In this document: positions 1 through 12,865 of the stretch, in pieces
How positions within the stretch are numbered: the stretch's first letter is position 1
Layout of the letters: each line of letters opens with the position of its first letter
NCBI GenBank assembly: GCA_963930655.1
Contig: OZ005600.1
Coordinates: 7,133,501 to 7,197,500 of the forward strand
Length of the DNA: 64,000 nucleotides
Origin: Myrica gale
Taxonomy: Eukaryota; Streptophyta; Magnoliopsida; Fagales; Myricaceae
Direction: 5' to 3'
Position numbers and translations under genes: made by a program
The notes under the pieces: generated by a model
What the model was told of the DNA's origin: nothing
Databases searched by the model: none
The model's input: the letters and a program-made list of their open reading frames with translations, nothing else

Positions 1-1106
1 CTAATATCATTCTGGCGCGGGATCCTTACGTGTCGAGTGACTGAAGGCTGGGAAGGAATTCACAACGCGTAGTGCGATTCGGGGGCAGTGTTGTCGTACT
101 GAGAGACATCCGGGGTTACAGTTACACGGTCAGTGGCTTGAGGTTGGTCGCGTGTATTTTCCAACACTAAACGCATTCAACGGCTGCCCAAATGAATCGA
201 ATCATTAATGTCTCTTGTACGATACGTGTAAATAAATATTGCCTCAGGGGTAAAGAAATTTATTTTTTTAAGATAAAAACAATGGACTTCCATTTCTCTT
301 TAGAGCTACGCGACCTTTTCTTTATTTGAACTTTCTATATGACTATTTGTTTAGAATTAGGGGCTAACATCATTTATATAAACGCAGAGAATTGTAAGGG
401 AAAAAATATAATATTTCTCATTAAATTATTAAATTAGAGTCTTCCAATGTTTGTATTTCACCTTTTGATAGTTTGAACTTATAAGTAATTTTTATTTAGG
501 TATGACCGTATGAGGAGGTATTAATTTTCATATTTTTGAGTTTTTGTCATAATAACGTGCATGTGTGGTGTAACAATGAATGTATGCACATTTATAACAT
601 TAGAGCACCCTCCCGATTCGTACAAGTATAATACATACATAAATACAATGTTTCTATCAAATATTGTTAGCTTTTTCCAACTTAATAGATGAGATTTATG
701 AATAAATATCGACCCGTAATTATATTCCAATAAATATCTAACATAAGATTTGGGGTCGAGATAGTACACCCCCTTCAACACTTGCCCCTTTCGCTTCGCT
801 TGTCCCTTTTAGGAAGAACCTATTCGAGGGAGAGACTCTGGTTCTTCTCTAGAGGAGTCGTATTTGAGTCATTTCACTAGGGCTACAAGAATTAATTCAT
901 TTAACCGAGATTTGGGGAGTTTCGGTCGGATACTGGTAATAAACCTCCTTCCATCTTGTGGACGAGGCGTCCTTCGGTCCTCGGCTGCAGGCTTGATCTC
1001 GAAGACTGACCACCAATGAAAAGTACACTAGTCATTATCTTTTTTTAAAAAAAATCCCTCAACGTATTACTTGTTTTAAAAGTATATTGTTGAAAATCGT
1101 AGTTAG
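1..1106. other. intergenic, no gene seen
   Basis: AT-rich sequence with short scattered open frames only. No frame resembles a known protein and none has a plausible splice structure. Nothing functional is supported. Confidence 0.5.
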
Positions 1107-1290
1107 TCCACTTTGGTGATCTAATGGTTAGGGTGCATCTGAGATTATGCGGATAAGACATACGGTCTTAAGTTCAATTCTCCTTAATATTAGACCAATG
1201 ACTTAAGTAGGGGGCTTGTATTGTGAATCGCTGCACTGACTTTCTCAATATTTACTGGTGCGTTATATCAATAAACTTGTGTATATGATT
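1107..1290 (+). repeat. possible tRNA-derived SINE
   Basis: The stretch opens with a tRNA-like head (GATCTAATGGTTAGGGTGC, A-box-like) and about 65 bases later has AGTTCAATTCT, a degenerate B-box. It then runs into a non-tRNA body. The cloverleaf is not convincing, so this is more likely a SINE-type repeat than a tRNA gene. No target duplication was found. Confidence 0.35.
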
Positions 1291-2013
1291 ATCCTCGTTA
1301 TAAAAAATAATAGTATTATTTATTATACTCACCGAATGATAAGATACAAGCCTAATTAAACTTATACAGACTATATTTAGAGTAAAGGTCCAAACTAGCT
1401 CTATCCAAAGCATCGAGAATTAGTGTATTTTATTCATCACGTATTGGATAGATTGTGCAGCATTGTTATAAATGCATCAATTAATTTGTGAAGAACTAAA
1501 AGAAAAAGAACAATATACAATATGAAACGTGCTATAACATCTACGAGCCGGGGAACACAAATGTAGTCTGCTAGTTTTCCTTTCTTTTGCCGATAAAAAG
1601 AATTAATTCAATGTTATCAGTTATCATTTCATATTGTTTTTTTTAAGAAAAAATATTTGGATAAATAACATAACCTTTGTTTTAGTGTTTTTTTTTTGTT
1701 TTTTTCTTATATTTTTTCACTCTCTTTGCGGCGTTTTTTTTTGTTTTGGGCCAAACAAGGAACATTACTTCAGGAGAACAACATCGAACCAGCCCATACC
1801 TTAAAGGTCGTTCTCACCGCTAAGGCCCGAGGTGCACAGATTTGCCGTACAATTGACGTGTCTTAAGCAGCCTCCACCCAAATCCCTCGCGAAGAACGTG
1901 CCCCCACACGTTCAGTCACCACCAACTTTTCAATCCCAAAAATACAATTCACCCATCCGCACCGACTCTTCAGTGGAACAAATATAGCAAGAAAGCTGCA
2001 AAGATCCAATACA
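1291..2013. other. NEET upstream region
   Basis: AT-rich sequence with poly-T runs near 1690-1740, then a more GC-balanced 200 bases that is probably promoter and 5' leader of the NEET gene. No clear TATA box can be assigned. Confidence 0.4.
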
Positions 2014-3729
2014 ATGGCTTCGATTCTGAGCATGGTGGGCGCCGGGTTCTCTTACAGTGGACCATCCGTCAACGGCCTGGAGCAAAACAGTAGAGCAACC
2101 ACCGTTGGGACCAACTTTGGATCCTTATCTTTCGGTAACATGGATAGCGCGAGGTCTAAGCGCGCGGTGGTGGTAGTGAGAGCGGAGGGTCAGAGTATAA
2201 ACCCAGAGATAAGGAAGAACGAAGAGAAAGTGGTGGATGCTGTTGTGATCACTGAGCTTTCTAAACCCGTCACTGCTTATTGCAGGTAAAGCCCAATTGT
2301 TTAGGATTTTTCATTTCCTTGCCAATTTACTGGTTTTTGAGGAATGTATCGGTTGGGTGTTTTCGGGAAGGGAAAAATGAGTGGTGATAATATAGATAAT
2401 ATCCGGGCACATATTGATTGCTTGGGCTATGTCTAGCTTTATATATATAACATGTTCGGAGCCAGTGTAATTGTTAAGAGTTCTGCTGTTGTTTTGGTAC
2501 ATAAATGACCGACCGAGGTTTACAGCATCTCCAACTTTTCCTAACTATTATAGGAGTAACATCTATTCATGATTTTTCTTAGCACCACAAACACAAGCAC
2601 GAAAAAACTGTAATTTAAACTTAGAGCTATTTTGCAACCGAGGGACCAAATACAGTATTCTTCTAGGCAGTGGCTGAAAATTTTCGAAGAAAAGTTGTCC
2701 GATACAGTGGAGAGGGCTGCTTGGGGAACCTGTCTGGTTAGCTATATCTTTGAAAACCTGAAGGAGGTCCGTATCAGAACCCAAAGGTTTATCACGTAGT
2801 TGAGGTTCTGTAAATGTTCAACATCATATGTAATCATAAATCTGAGAAGCTTGGAACTGAAAAAGAGAGAAAGAAAGGTAATCTTAAAATCTTAGGCTGA
2901 TTGCTAGAGTTGGTTCTAAATAACATCCTTTCTATTGGTCATTGTTCACCTGCTGCCCATTTAGTACTCTTCCCTTTTCATGGAGTTAAGTAGTTTTCTC
3001 TAAGACCTTGTTTAAGTTACTGGACTGCTGGATTATGTGGTTTGAGTGGCATAGAGGTGGTCAGGTTGCAAATGCTATGCCGCTTATGTGGTCTCTTTGG
3101 CATGAGAAGAATAATTGGACTTCTGTTGGTGAGGAGAGATCCTATGGAAATGGTGCTTTTTTATTGTTGCTGGGAAAAGAGTTCCATCCATATTTCAGAC
3201 TCTAGGTAGTAAGTTTAGAACTTTGTGCATTCTTGTCAAATACTTAAGTTTTTCCTTCTTTTCTCTGTGTTCTTAATAAATTTTCCCTCCAAGGATTTCT
3301 ATTATGCTTCCTTTTAGTAATCTTGAGATCCCTCACAATAATGTCTTGAGCTACAGTGGATTCTTTATGGGAAGACACTTCAGTCTCTTTGCACTCTTTT
3401 GACTGCCTAACCTGGTTATTGATGTGGCTGTCCAATATTATTTCATCTTTTCTAGGAAATTAAACCTCAATTATGATACAGACCTCAGAAAGTTGAAATA
3501 TGATCGTGTTTAATATTAAAGTAAATAATATGTAACTGCATCCTTTTAAAAATTGTTTGATGTTATGTTATGTTAGCAAAAATATCCCAAAGTTGAACCT
3601 TCTTTGTTTTTTGTGAACTTTGGCAGATGTTGGAGGTCTGGCACTTTCCCTCTGTGTGATGGAAGCCATGTCAAACACAACAAAGCTACTGGGGACAATG
3701 TTGGACCATTGCTCTTGAAGAACCAGTAA
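2014..3729 (+). CDS. NEET: CDGSH iron-sulfur protein NEET
   Basis: Two exons, 2014-2285 and 3627-3729, joined by a 1,341-bp GT-AG intron, give a 124-residue protein. Residues 1 to about 56 are Ser/Gly-rich and basic, as in an organelle transit peptide. The CDGSH cluster-binding motif spans the splice site: C90, C92, C101 and H105 are the 3Cys-1His ligands of a 2Fe-2S cluster, in the context [17 protein letters not shown]. Plant NEET is known as a dimeric cluster donor of plastids and mitochondria involved in iron and ROS balance. The start is the first ATG of a continuous frame. All four ligands and the length match the plant family, so the gene looks intact. It is the first gene of a block whose order resembles a split Arabidopsis region. 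Confidence 0.95.
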
Positions 3730-6064
3730 CTTTGATAATAATGCTTTTGTCTTGGTACTTTATCTTGCAGGTTAATCTTGAAAACTGGAAATTATCTGTG
3801 GTCACGATGAATAGTATTTTCTGTACTATGGATTTTGTTAAGTTCTTCAGCTTCCTATTGCCTAGCAATGTTTTTCTCATATACAAAAATCTGAGGTCAG
3901 ACAGAAGCTAAAATTCTGCAGGCACGATACATGATTAATGTCCATGAAGTAATAACAGAAACGTATTTTTAGACTAGTTGGCTGAATCATATTGGTTTAC
4001 TGTTGACAACGAGCATATCAACTATAGCGACCTTTGACATTAAGCCTACAAGATCTATCGTATTAGTGCAAATATCAGGTATTTGTCTAACTATAGGTGT
4101 GCTTGTAAATCATAGTTGCTGCATTGCAATTGGTAGAATTGTCTCTCCATTCATCTGAAGAGTATACAGATTATATATGGTACAACGCATCAGAAGAGAG
4201 AATTTCTAGAGTACTTCTGGCTTGTCGTGATAGTGTCAGGTGATATTTGTATATAGGTTGCTGCTTACTGTCAAGAACCCAGTTAGGGCAGGCACTTACC
4301 TGGGTCGAATTGGCATGGAATCGACGGAGCCTGGCGTAGCTAATAGAACCCCTTGACGTATAGTTTTTGATTGGTTTGGATGGGTAGGAAAAAGAAAGAG
4401 AAACGTTTACATGTATAGTAATAACAATTCGTTTCTGACGGCAAAAGCAACTCCTCTGCAAGAGAACTATAAGTAAATATTTGAAATAAGATGCTTTAGC
4501 TGTCTTCGGATGCCAAAGAGGACAAAGAGACCCTAATGATTAAAGTTTATGTCTTGCTTAGAAATATAACAAAAGGAGTAGAATAAAAGCTATTGACTAC
4601 TGCTTAACAAGCAGAGAGGATGAGTGGATACGCATATTCCATTCAAAAAAAGCTGGGGAAACACGAATAACGAAGGTGTGAAACATGTCTCTTCATCGCT
4701 AATTGTATTATTCCAAAACCAACTAGTTGGAGTTGGAATTTCCTTTGTCATGGTTACACAACATTATTGTTTGAGAATGAAATTTTGTTCAAAACTCTGT
4801 CGTGTCGACCAAATTGGACTTGAGAACCGCAAATGTTCTGAATTCCCAAGTCTTGATTCTTGAAGATGTATTTGTGAGGAAAACCATGCTCAGTGGTTCA
4901 CATTTATTTCTCCATTGTATCTTTGATTCGCTACATTCGAGGAAAATACAAATCGTGAAAGCTTATGAAAGGATGGAAACAGGGCAGGACAAAATGCTGC
5001 TGAACTTGCCTGCCTTCTGTGTTTTTTTTCCCCCTCCCCGATGCATTAAGTATTTATTTAAGTGGTATAGAACTAGACTAACATGGTATTTGTCAAAATA
5101 CGTTACTGCCCATTAATGCGACTCTTTAATTAGATACCCTCCTTTGTGAGAAAGAGAGAGATATATTTTACTAAATACCACAAACAAACAAATTATGAGA
5201 AAAAAATAAATAAGAACAAAACAAAAGCATGTAGCCCTTAATTGACCCTTAAGGCCCTTAACTATCAAGTTGACTTTTGAATTGTGCATGAATATGTTTA
5301 TTTTATTGTCTATAGAGACTGTACGGAAATATCATATTGAGGGAAAATATTAGAACACCTGCCGGCTTTAACGAGGTTTCAAAATTTGACTTTTCGTGCA
5401 TCCCATTAAACCAAAAGATCTATCAATATTCGCTTATGGACAGGTGGTCTGACACGAAAGCCGGACGCGGTGCCTCGCGGCGCAAGCAAATGATCTCTCG
5501 GCTATAGAATAAAGGCTATGTAATTTTTAAAGCATGAGGAAGCAGCGTACATTGTCTACGAGCATCCGTCATGGCTCCAATAAACCAGATCCGGCGTCGC
5601 GCATGGAAGACACTTGTGCATTGCATGTGTTTGATCTTGGGAAGGCGTCCAGCTTGTCGTAACGAGGCATCCGCCGAGGACCATATTTTGAGATCTGAAG
5701 GTTAAACTAGCATTAAGCAACTTCTATATGCTATGTGCTTATAAATGTTCACATGCACACCCTACGCACCATATGGGCATTTAATTTAAGAGCCCCACGT
5801 TTAATATGCAATTTAAAGTGGCACTGTTTTACGAATTCCCAAAACTTTTGCGAACGTAAAGGGATGGAATCCGATAGCCCAAGAGCTTCTCAAATCCCAT
5901 CAAAGTCAAGGCGCTTGAATTGATAGTACTGGTTTTAATTTGATGCATTTATTAAGAACCTGTTTGGCTGATTCACAAAAGGTTAAATAAATCAAATTAA
6001 TATCCCTATCAAAGTAGCAAACTTCGATATAATTTCAAGAGAAAATGATATGATGTTTAATAAC
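3730..6064. other. intergenic, no gene seen
   Basis: The first few hundred bases are probably 3' UTR of NEET. The rest has only short open frames without recognisable domains. No repeat or RNA gene could be supported. Confidence 0.45.
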
Positions 6065-6567
6065 AGGAAAAAAGTCATACTTAGTCCCATATTTATAAGT
6101 AAAAATTAATTTAGTACTCGTTATTTTAAAAATGGCGTTGAGACTCATAACTTTTAAAAATCGCAGTTCGCGTCCCGTCTAAATTAGACGTTATGTTCAA
6201 CGAAAAATCATATAAAATTATCAAAATGCCTCTTCAAGACTAAAATTTTAAAATAAATAATAATTTAAGAAATAAATTAAAAATAAATAGATTATTGAAA
6301 TAGAGTTTTAATAGTATTATTTAAAAAATATTACTATTTTAAATTTTTTTTTTTTAATGAATTTTTTTAATATTTTTTTATAATTTTATCTTAGAGGGAC
6401 ATTTTAGTTATCTTTTATACTTTTTTTATCTGATTAAACGCCTGATTTGACCGACTAAAATAAATTGATCATTTTAAAAAATTAAAAATCTTAAACTGCC
6501 GTTTTCAAAAAAATAGAGTATTAGATTAATTTTTACCTGTAGGTATGGGCTATGTATGAATTTTCCT
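6065..6567. mobile_element. MITE with about 100-bp terminal inverted repeats
   Basis: The left end AGGAAAAAAGTCATACTTAG and the reverse complement of the right end AGGAAAATTCATACATAGCC run in parallel for about 100 bases, including a shared GTAAAAATTAAT core. The interior is AT-rich and non-coding. Long degenerate TIRs suggest a Mutator-type MITE. A clean target duplication was not found. Confidence 0.55.
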
Positions 6568-7692
6568 CTTTACTAATACCAAGAAATGAGGCGCACAACC
6601 AAGAGCTTCCTCGAAATTCCCCCTAAACTACCGAAGGCCATTTGTCGGCAGTTACCCACTAGCCACTTTCCTCCATCAATAATTTTCTCTTTACAGGTGC
6701 ACCGGACGCGACACCTCAACTAATAAATTTAACAATATCTTTATACATAGCATTGACGTCCGTTATGGAGAAACGGTATCGTTCGGATTTCTTCCCCCAC
6801 CCTGACGGCAATATCTAACAGGTGTCAGGGGCCTTCATCTCAGCCCTACATTTCGTGTCCACGTGGTTGGTGTTTGCGTCATGGACCCTTCGAGTCGCTT
6901 TTGGCCTTTTTCCAGCTTTCTGCGGTGACAAAACAACACCCGAGAGGTTATCGCCTGTGACCACTTGTCTCATGTCATGTTTTCATGGGACTGCTGCCTT
7001 TTTTTTTTAACTACATAAATGTTTATTACTCTTCTATAAAAATACTTAAATGTCACTGTCTCTATTATTTAATTTGAAGATATCAATTCGAACTTCAAGA
7101 ACTTTATGTGACAGAATATAATGAAATTCTATTATATAATTTTTTTGATCAAATATTTATTGTTGGCGGTTTTTTATTTTCTATTTTTTAAACTTTGCAT
7201 TCTTGTACGGGATTTGCATAATTATAAAAAGGGAAAGCGCATTAAAAGCAATATAAAATTCCGAATCCTCGTTATCTCTAGTTTTACGAGGCAAACAAAA
7301 AAAGAAACAAAATCTCAATATACCACGAAAAAATGGTAACTGATCCTACATCGCTTGATACGCTGGAGAGTAAAGCAGGAAAGGAAGAGACTGATTTCAA
7401 TTATCGCGCAATCACCGGAGCTCAGAGAACCCAGACCCGATATCCTCTTATCGAGACGAAAACTTCCACGTGTCGGTTTATATTTAGTCTTTGTGTCGGT
7501 TGCCCCCGCCAGCCAGTAAACCCGCCACACACGCACACGTGCCCTTCCTTCTCCGCTTCCTTTTTCAGCACAAAAAATATCCTCTGGAGTCCAATCTCTC
7601 TCCGCAAGCATCCCCCGTACCTCTCTTTCTCTCTGAAGATCCTCACCACACGTCCGCCGTTACCGGACTCGAACCTTCACACTCTTTCTCTG
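6568..7692. other. XLT2 promoter and 5' leader
   Basis: No separate gene. The frame of the downstream galactosyltransferase stays open for 120 codons upstream of its chosen start (back to an ATG at 7333). That extension is Pro/Ser/Thr-rich, ends in CT-rich leader-like sequence, and does not resemble the family's N-terminus. A CACGTG-like box (CCACGTGTCGG) lies near 7468. Confidence 0.5.
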
Positions 7693-9165
7693 ATGCTTTC
7701 CGTTTTCAATAATGCTTCCTCCGAACCTCACAAAAAAACCAAAACCCTTGAGTTTTTAGACCGCAAGATTTCACTGAACTCGGTTCTCCAGCCCATACAC
7801 CATGCGCACCCCCGACTATGGCTCCTCCTCACCATCTTATCTATCCAGATCATCCTCCTTTTTACCTTCCGCTCCCTCCCTTACACCCTCTCCCTCCCCC
7901 ACCACCGCCGCCGCCACCACCGCGAATATATCAACAATTCCACCTCCGCAGGCCCAGAACAAGACAATTGCGGCTCGGGTCGAATTTTCGTCTACGAACT
8001 ACCTGGAACATTCAACTCGGAGATTTTGGCCGACTGCGACGACTTGAACCCGTGGAGTTCGCGCTGTAACGCGCTGGCCAACGACGGTTTCGGCCAGAAT
8101 GCCACCGGGCTCGTCGGGACCATCCCGGAGAAATTGGTTCCGGCGTGGTACTGGACGGACCAGTTCGTGTCGGAGATCATTTTTCACAACAGGGTCTTGA
8201 AGCACAAGTGCCGGGTTCTCGAGCCGGAATCTGCTACGGCGTTCTATATACCCTTCTACGCTGGACTGGCGGTAGGGAAGTATCTGTGGACGAAATCTAG
8301 CGCTAAGGAACGCGATCATCACTGCGAGATGTTGCTGAAGTGGGTCCAGGACCAGCCATATTACAAGAGATCCAACGGTTGGGATCACTTCCTCACAATG
8401 GGACGTATCACATGGGACTTTCGGCGGTCCAAAGACGGCGACTGGGGTTCCAGCTGTATCTACATGAGGGGGATGCGGAACATCAGCCGCCTCCTGATTG
8501 AGCGGAACCGATGGGACTATTTCGACATCGGCGTGCCATATCCCACCGGATTCCACCCCAGGTCGGACTCCGACGTGACAGAGTGGCAGCGCTTCGTCCG
8601 CGAGCGTAATCGCACCAGCCTTTTCTCATTTGCCGGTGCGACACGTGGCACCGTGAGGAACGACTTTAGAGGGCTGTTACTCAGGCAGTGCAACCAAACG
8701 GACGCGTGTACGGTCTTGGACTGTGCGCGGACTCGCTGCTCCAACGGTACATCAGCGATCCTAGAGACCTTTTTGAGCTCCGAGTTCTGTCTGCAGCCCA
8801 GAGGCGATAGCTTCACCCGGAGGTCGCTTTTTGACTGCATGATTGCCGGATCGATACCGGTCTTCTTTTGGAGGCGAACCGCCTATTATCAGTACGATTG
8901 GTTTTTACCGAGCAAACCGGAGAGTTACTCGGTTTTTATAGACCGTAACGCTGTTAAAAACGGGACGTCTGTCAAGGAAGTTCTAGAGAGGTACAGTGAA
9001 GAGGACGTAAGGCGAATGAGAGAGAAAGTGATCGACTATATACCCAAAATGGTGTACGCAAGACCTCAAGAGGGGTTGGAGACAATAAAGGACGCTTTTG
9101 ATGTGGCCATAGAAGGGGTACTAAGGAGGTTCAAGGAGCAAGAGGAGTGGGGGTTCAAGTGGTAA
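7693..9165 (+). CDS. XLT2: xyloglucan galactosyltransferase, GT47 (XLT2-type)
   Basis: Single-exon, 490-residue type II membrane protein of glycosyltransferase family 47, the MUR3/XLT2 clade that adds galactose to xyloglucan side chains in the Golgi. Residues about 42-60 (RLWLLLTILSIQIILLFTF) form the signal anchor, followed by a basic linker and the exostosin-type domain, which opens with GRIFVYELPGTF near residue 97. The C-terminal signature FCLQPRGDSFTRRSLFDCM begins at residue 365. The start at 7693 gives MLSVFNNASS, close to the family N-terminus as I remember it, so it is preferred over the in-frame ATG at 7333. Its placement near ATS3-like genes and RH7 matches Arabidopsis XLT2, which supports this over other clade members. 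A broken second copy lies downstream. Confidence 0.88.
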   Translation: MLSVFNNASSEPHKKTKTLEFLDRKISLNSVLQPIHHAHPRLWLLLTILSIQIILLFTFRSLPYTLSLPHHRRRHHREYINNSTSAGPEQDNCGSGRIFVYELPGTFNSEILADCDDLNPWSSRCNALANDGFGQNATGLVGTIPEKLVPAWYWTDQFVSEIIFHNRVLKHKCRVLEPESATAFYIPFYAGLAVGKYLWTKSSAKERDHHCEMLLKWVQDQPYYKRSNGWDHFLTMGRITWDFRRSKDGDWGSSCIYMRGMRNISRLLIERNRWDYFDIGVPYPTGFHPRSDSDVTEWQRFVRERNRTSLFSFAGATRGTVRNDFRGLLLRQCNQTDACTVLDCARTRCSNGTSAILETFLSSEFCLQPRGDSFTRRSLFDCMIAGSIPVFFWRRTAYYQYDWFLPSKPESYSVFIDRNAVKNGTSVKEVLERYSEEDVRRMREKVIDYIPKMVYARPQEGLETIKDAFDVAIEGVLRRFKEQEEWGFKW

Positions 9166-9300
9166 ATCGTACTCCTGGCTGTGGGAAGAACACATGATTG
9201 CTTCGGATACTGTATCAATGGCGATGGACAGAGATTCCGGCCGATTTTTATGAGGAGGCAGTTAATAGTTATTACAGTTAATTTATTTATCTGTTTCTAG

Positions 9301-9476
9301 TTGGTAAATGTTGTATACAGATAAGGGTCCCTGCTGAATACATTACAATTTCTATTCTTTTGTCCGCAGATTTCTGAGATTTAAACAGTTGGTAAATGTT
9401 GTATACAGATAAGGGTCCCTGCTGAATACATTACAATTTCTATTCTTTTGTCCGCAGATTTCTGAGATTTAAACAG
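9301..9476 (+). repeat. perfect 88-bp tandem duplication in XLT2 3' region
   Basis: The 88 bases starting TTGGTAAATGTTGTATACAG are repeated head to tail (9301-9388 and 9389-9476) with no difference I can see. It lies about 135 bases after the XLT2 stop, so it is probably in the 3' UTR. The identity implies a very recent event. Confidence 0.9.
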
Positions 9477-10984
9477 AGGGTAATTCTCTTAGGTTGTTTC
9501 AGAAGTCATCCTGGTTTGTTCTCTTTTATTGGGGGAAGAGGCGAACCCGTGGGTCTAATTTTGATTGGTGTCATAAGATAGGAAAAGGAAAGCATAAACT
9601 CTTGAAATAAATAAATAGTATAGCCCTATTCTTATCAATATCTGTTGTCGAGTGAGTGGATGATGCTGGGCCTTCCGCCTTCCCCAGACAAAAAGAGCAT
9701 ATGTAGGTGGAATCTTTTTAGCTTTTTGTACTCCTCGTTTGGAAAAGATAACTGAAAACCTCGACTGTAGGAAAACCCGTAGGAGTACCTATACTGTACA
9801 CTTATGTCCACCTTGAAGGAATCCAAGTCTGTTGGATGCAGCATTGTTAAAACTTGGCTATAAGTTCGGTCAAGCAAAAAGAGGTACAGAAACACTAAAA
9901 TATGAGTGGTTTAACTCGTGGCAGAATCAGTAACTGGGCGTTTCAGATTAGAAGCAGACAAATGCTTGCATCATCTTTAGTTGCGACGCAATATATGGCT
10001 TCTAAGATTCCGGTTGGGTGACAATGAGACTGAAACGGTGAAACCTGCCAGTACAACTGTACAAGATTTTTATATTGGCAAGTCAGCTTCGAACCTGGAA
10101 GGGTTTTGTTTTTCTAACTCCTCTCTCTCAAGTAAAGCTAGATCCTATTTACCAAGCTCCAATATAGGCGAGACGACTTGTTGAACGACTACCGCTTATA
10201 AGGTGGCAATTTTCATATTGTACACTTTTCTCTGGGCATAGACTCTCATATCATCTGTAATTACATAAGATCATATTTGCACTTTAACTTAAAAAAAATT
10301 AGTCAAAATTACTTTCGAAATCTCTTAAATAACTAGTTACTTGTCGATATTGAATGACATGACTGTATATATATCTTGCGTAAATGATTCTTATGCTAAA
10401 ATTTACAAGTCAGAACTTGGTCCCTACTTGTAATGTCGGTAGAGGATGGACTTTTTTTTTTTTTTTTTAACTGCTCAGGTCGTGGTAGAACTCACTTCGA
10501 GTACATGTGATGTTGTCCCTCGGTGAAGTAGAAGCCTAGAAGGCAACCCTCATGTGATACCCCGCGCCCGAGACACTAATCGTGGTAGATCGACAACGAT
10601 ACCCAAACTATAAAAAACCATTTTTAAGGCAACCCTCACAGTTGGGAGAGATTAAATTTTTTTTTTCGTCGAATTAAACGCGATTTACTAAATAATAGAA
10701 GGCTACCATTGTTCGTTGGGTGTCATTTGGGCACCCAACAACAATGTCTATTATACCCCACTATACCCAATTTCCTTCAATTTGCTGCACGGTGTAATTC
10801 AAATAGGGATAGACACAATAAGTAGATTATATTATAAAAAAATTGATAATAACCTGAATATGTAAGTATCTTGTAGTTTTATTGAAAATTTTAAAATATA
10901 TTTGATTATAAATTAAGTTTCATTAGAGTTTATAAGAAGTGGTAAAGAGAGATGGTTTGATGCCATTTTATATGATGTGTCATA
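9477..10984. other. intergenic with one small hairpin
   Basis: No gene recognised. At 10707-10746 there is a near-perfect inverted repeat: CATTGTTCGTTGGGTG pairs with CACCCAACAACAATG around an 8-9-base loop. The surroundings are AT-rich and may be a decayed MITE. A poly-T run lies near 10451. Confidence 0.45.
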
Positions 10985-11490
10985 AAATATCATGCCCCTA
11001 TCAGACCTGACCACCTTTGGTCTGATCCATTGCTGGCCAATTGATTAGCTCATAGAAAAAACTCCTCGAGGGTTTAGACTCTTAGTCAAACACTCGATAA
11101 GAGTTATTGTGATCGAAAGCTCTAACACTCACAATATAATTCCAAAACTTAATCATTTGGGGTGGTAGACTTCTAATATGAATCCCCTAATCTTTTCGCC
11201 TAATTATTCAAGAGACTACAGGACTCTATGTAAGATAAGGATCTTAAAGAATTCAAGACTTCAGGTAAGATAAGGAGTCTTGAAACTTATACCATTGAAT
11301 TTCATTTGGGACTTTATCATGCCCCATATAAATTCATATTTTCTCATGCTTAATTTTATTTTTTAAGCACTAAACATCTTCTTGAGATCTAGCTTGGTCG
11401 TCGGAGACTTGATCCGAGGCCCCTCCCACTTGGTGATTTTTGCAGGATTGATCAGCTCCATTTCTGTGGTAATTTTTGGCATCATCATTA
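10985..11490 (+). repeat. LTR-retrotransposon remnant (probable gypsy LTR)
   Basis: Non-coding fossil. The right part, ending TTTTTGGCATCATCAT, and the GGTCGTCGGAGACTTGATCC segment resemble the 3' end of plant Ty3/gypsy LTRs. No coding parts are adjacent, so it is a fragment or solo LTR. It is old and incomplete. Confidence 0.4.
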
Positions 11491-12865
11491 TAATAAAAAA
11501 GTATAGAGAGATAATATTTGATTTAATTTTTTTGGAAACGTATTAGTGTTGTTTGGGTGAAAAGTTATTGGAGTTTGTGTGAAAATGTGTTGAAATGTGT
11601 TGAAATTTTAAATATTCTATTTTAAATGATTTTTCTTTCAAAATATTCACTCAAAATAATTTTTCTTTTTAACCTGCCTTATCCTTTCCGCACGGACTTT
11701 AATTAGCAACTTGTGACTTGGACCAAAAAGCAAGAAAAAGTAAAGAGGAGCGCGGAAGTCTTCTCAATCTGGTCCACGATATTGGACCGAATAAGAGGGC
11801 TCTATGGGCTGACTGCTGGGCCTCATGCCATCACTTTACAAATACATGGGATGGGTCTCGCTTAAGTTCCACTGTAGATCCTCATTAGACTATCCAGAGA
11901 TTCCAGACTGAGACTTTTCTTTTGTTAACCTCTTTAGTATTACGCTCAAGCTTTTACAATATAGAAATTAATTAATTAAATTATTGATGAAAGTAATGCA
12001 ATTCACAAAACCTAGACAATATCTCGACACTCAAAATAGCAAAAAAAAAAACACAAAAAAATAAATAAAAAGAAGAAGAGGCAGGTTCAATGCAAAGAGC
12101 AGCGTTCAAAATTCAACTTAAGCTTGAACGTTGACCGTATCAAATGTTCTGTTTACTCTCTTTGGTACTCAAAAGGGAAACAAAATTGCTTACTTATCAT
12201 ATAGACCCGTCAGTCGACCGACGCTAATATTATATATACAGCATTTTTTAGCTTCATTCTTCCGTTAAATCACGTACAAACAAAAGCAAAGGCTCTTTCG
12301 CTACCTTTACGTAGCTTAAACGCAATCATGATTATTTCCTGGGAGGCTTAATGATATTAAGATATTCAGAATCAAGTGGTATATATATTCATTTCTTCTG
12401 AACCCAATTGGTGGAAGTGGAACTCCGCTTCAGTTTTTGCTAACTATATAACAACGACGAAGACTAAACACGCGGGCCGGGAAGAAGCAACATACAGCGA
12501 AAGAGTATGAGCTAGCGCGATCATGAACGCCCATCCCAATACGCATTTATAGAGGTCAAGCCTTGAAATTGTGCATGATGGCACATGGGTTTCCTAAAAC
12601 AGATTAGGGATTTGTGTGCTGCTTCCACTAATTGACTTCTGATGTTTGCTACTCAAGTCTTCCCAAATCCATATTCTAAGCATATTGGGCATGACGTGAC
12701 TTTCCACTCCCTGTGATTTGAAATTGCACTTCGTATATCCAGAGCTTTCTTATCAGATTCACATTATTCTTTGGGTTCCAGCTTCTTCATATATCATCAC
12801 CCTCTCTTTCTCTGAATAGCATACACAAACCTCATTGCCACCAACCTTAAACCCAGTACTCTTCA
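11491..12865. other. intergenic, upstream of second XLT2 copy
   Basis: AT-rich sequence near 11500-11670 resembles the MITE family seen elsewhere in the window. The rest has no recognisable gene. The last 100 bases are CT-rich leader-like sequence before the pseudogene start. Confidence 0.4.

Noticed and set aside
521-781. 86-codon minus-strand frame
   Set aside because: AT-rich, aromatic-rich translation with no domain and no splice context; expected by chance.
1107-1190. tRNA gene
   Set aside because: A- and B-box-like words exist but no acceptor stem pairing was seen.
7999-8556. 185-codon minus-strand frame
   Set aside because: Antisense shadow of the GC-rich XLT2 coding sequence.
10707-10746. 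terminator or small-RNA hairpin
   Set aside because: A short stem in AT-rich intergenic DNA with no adjacent transcript; probably MITE debris.
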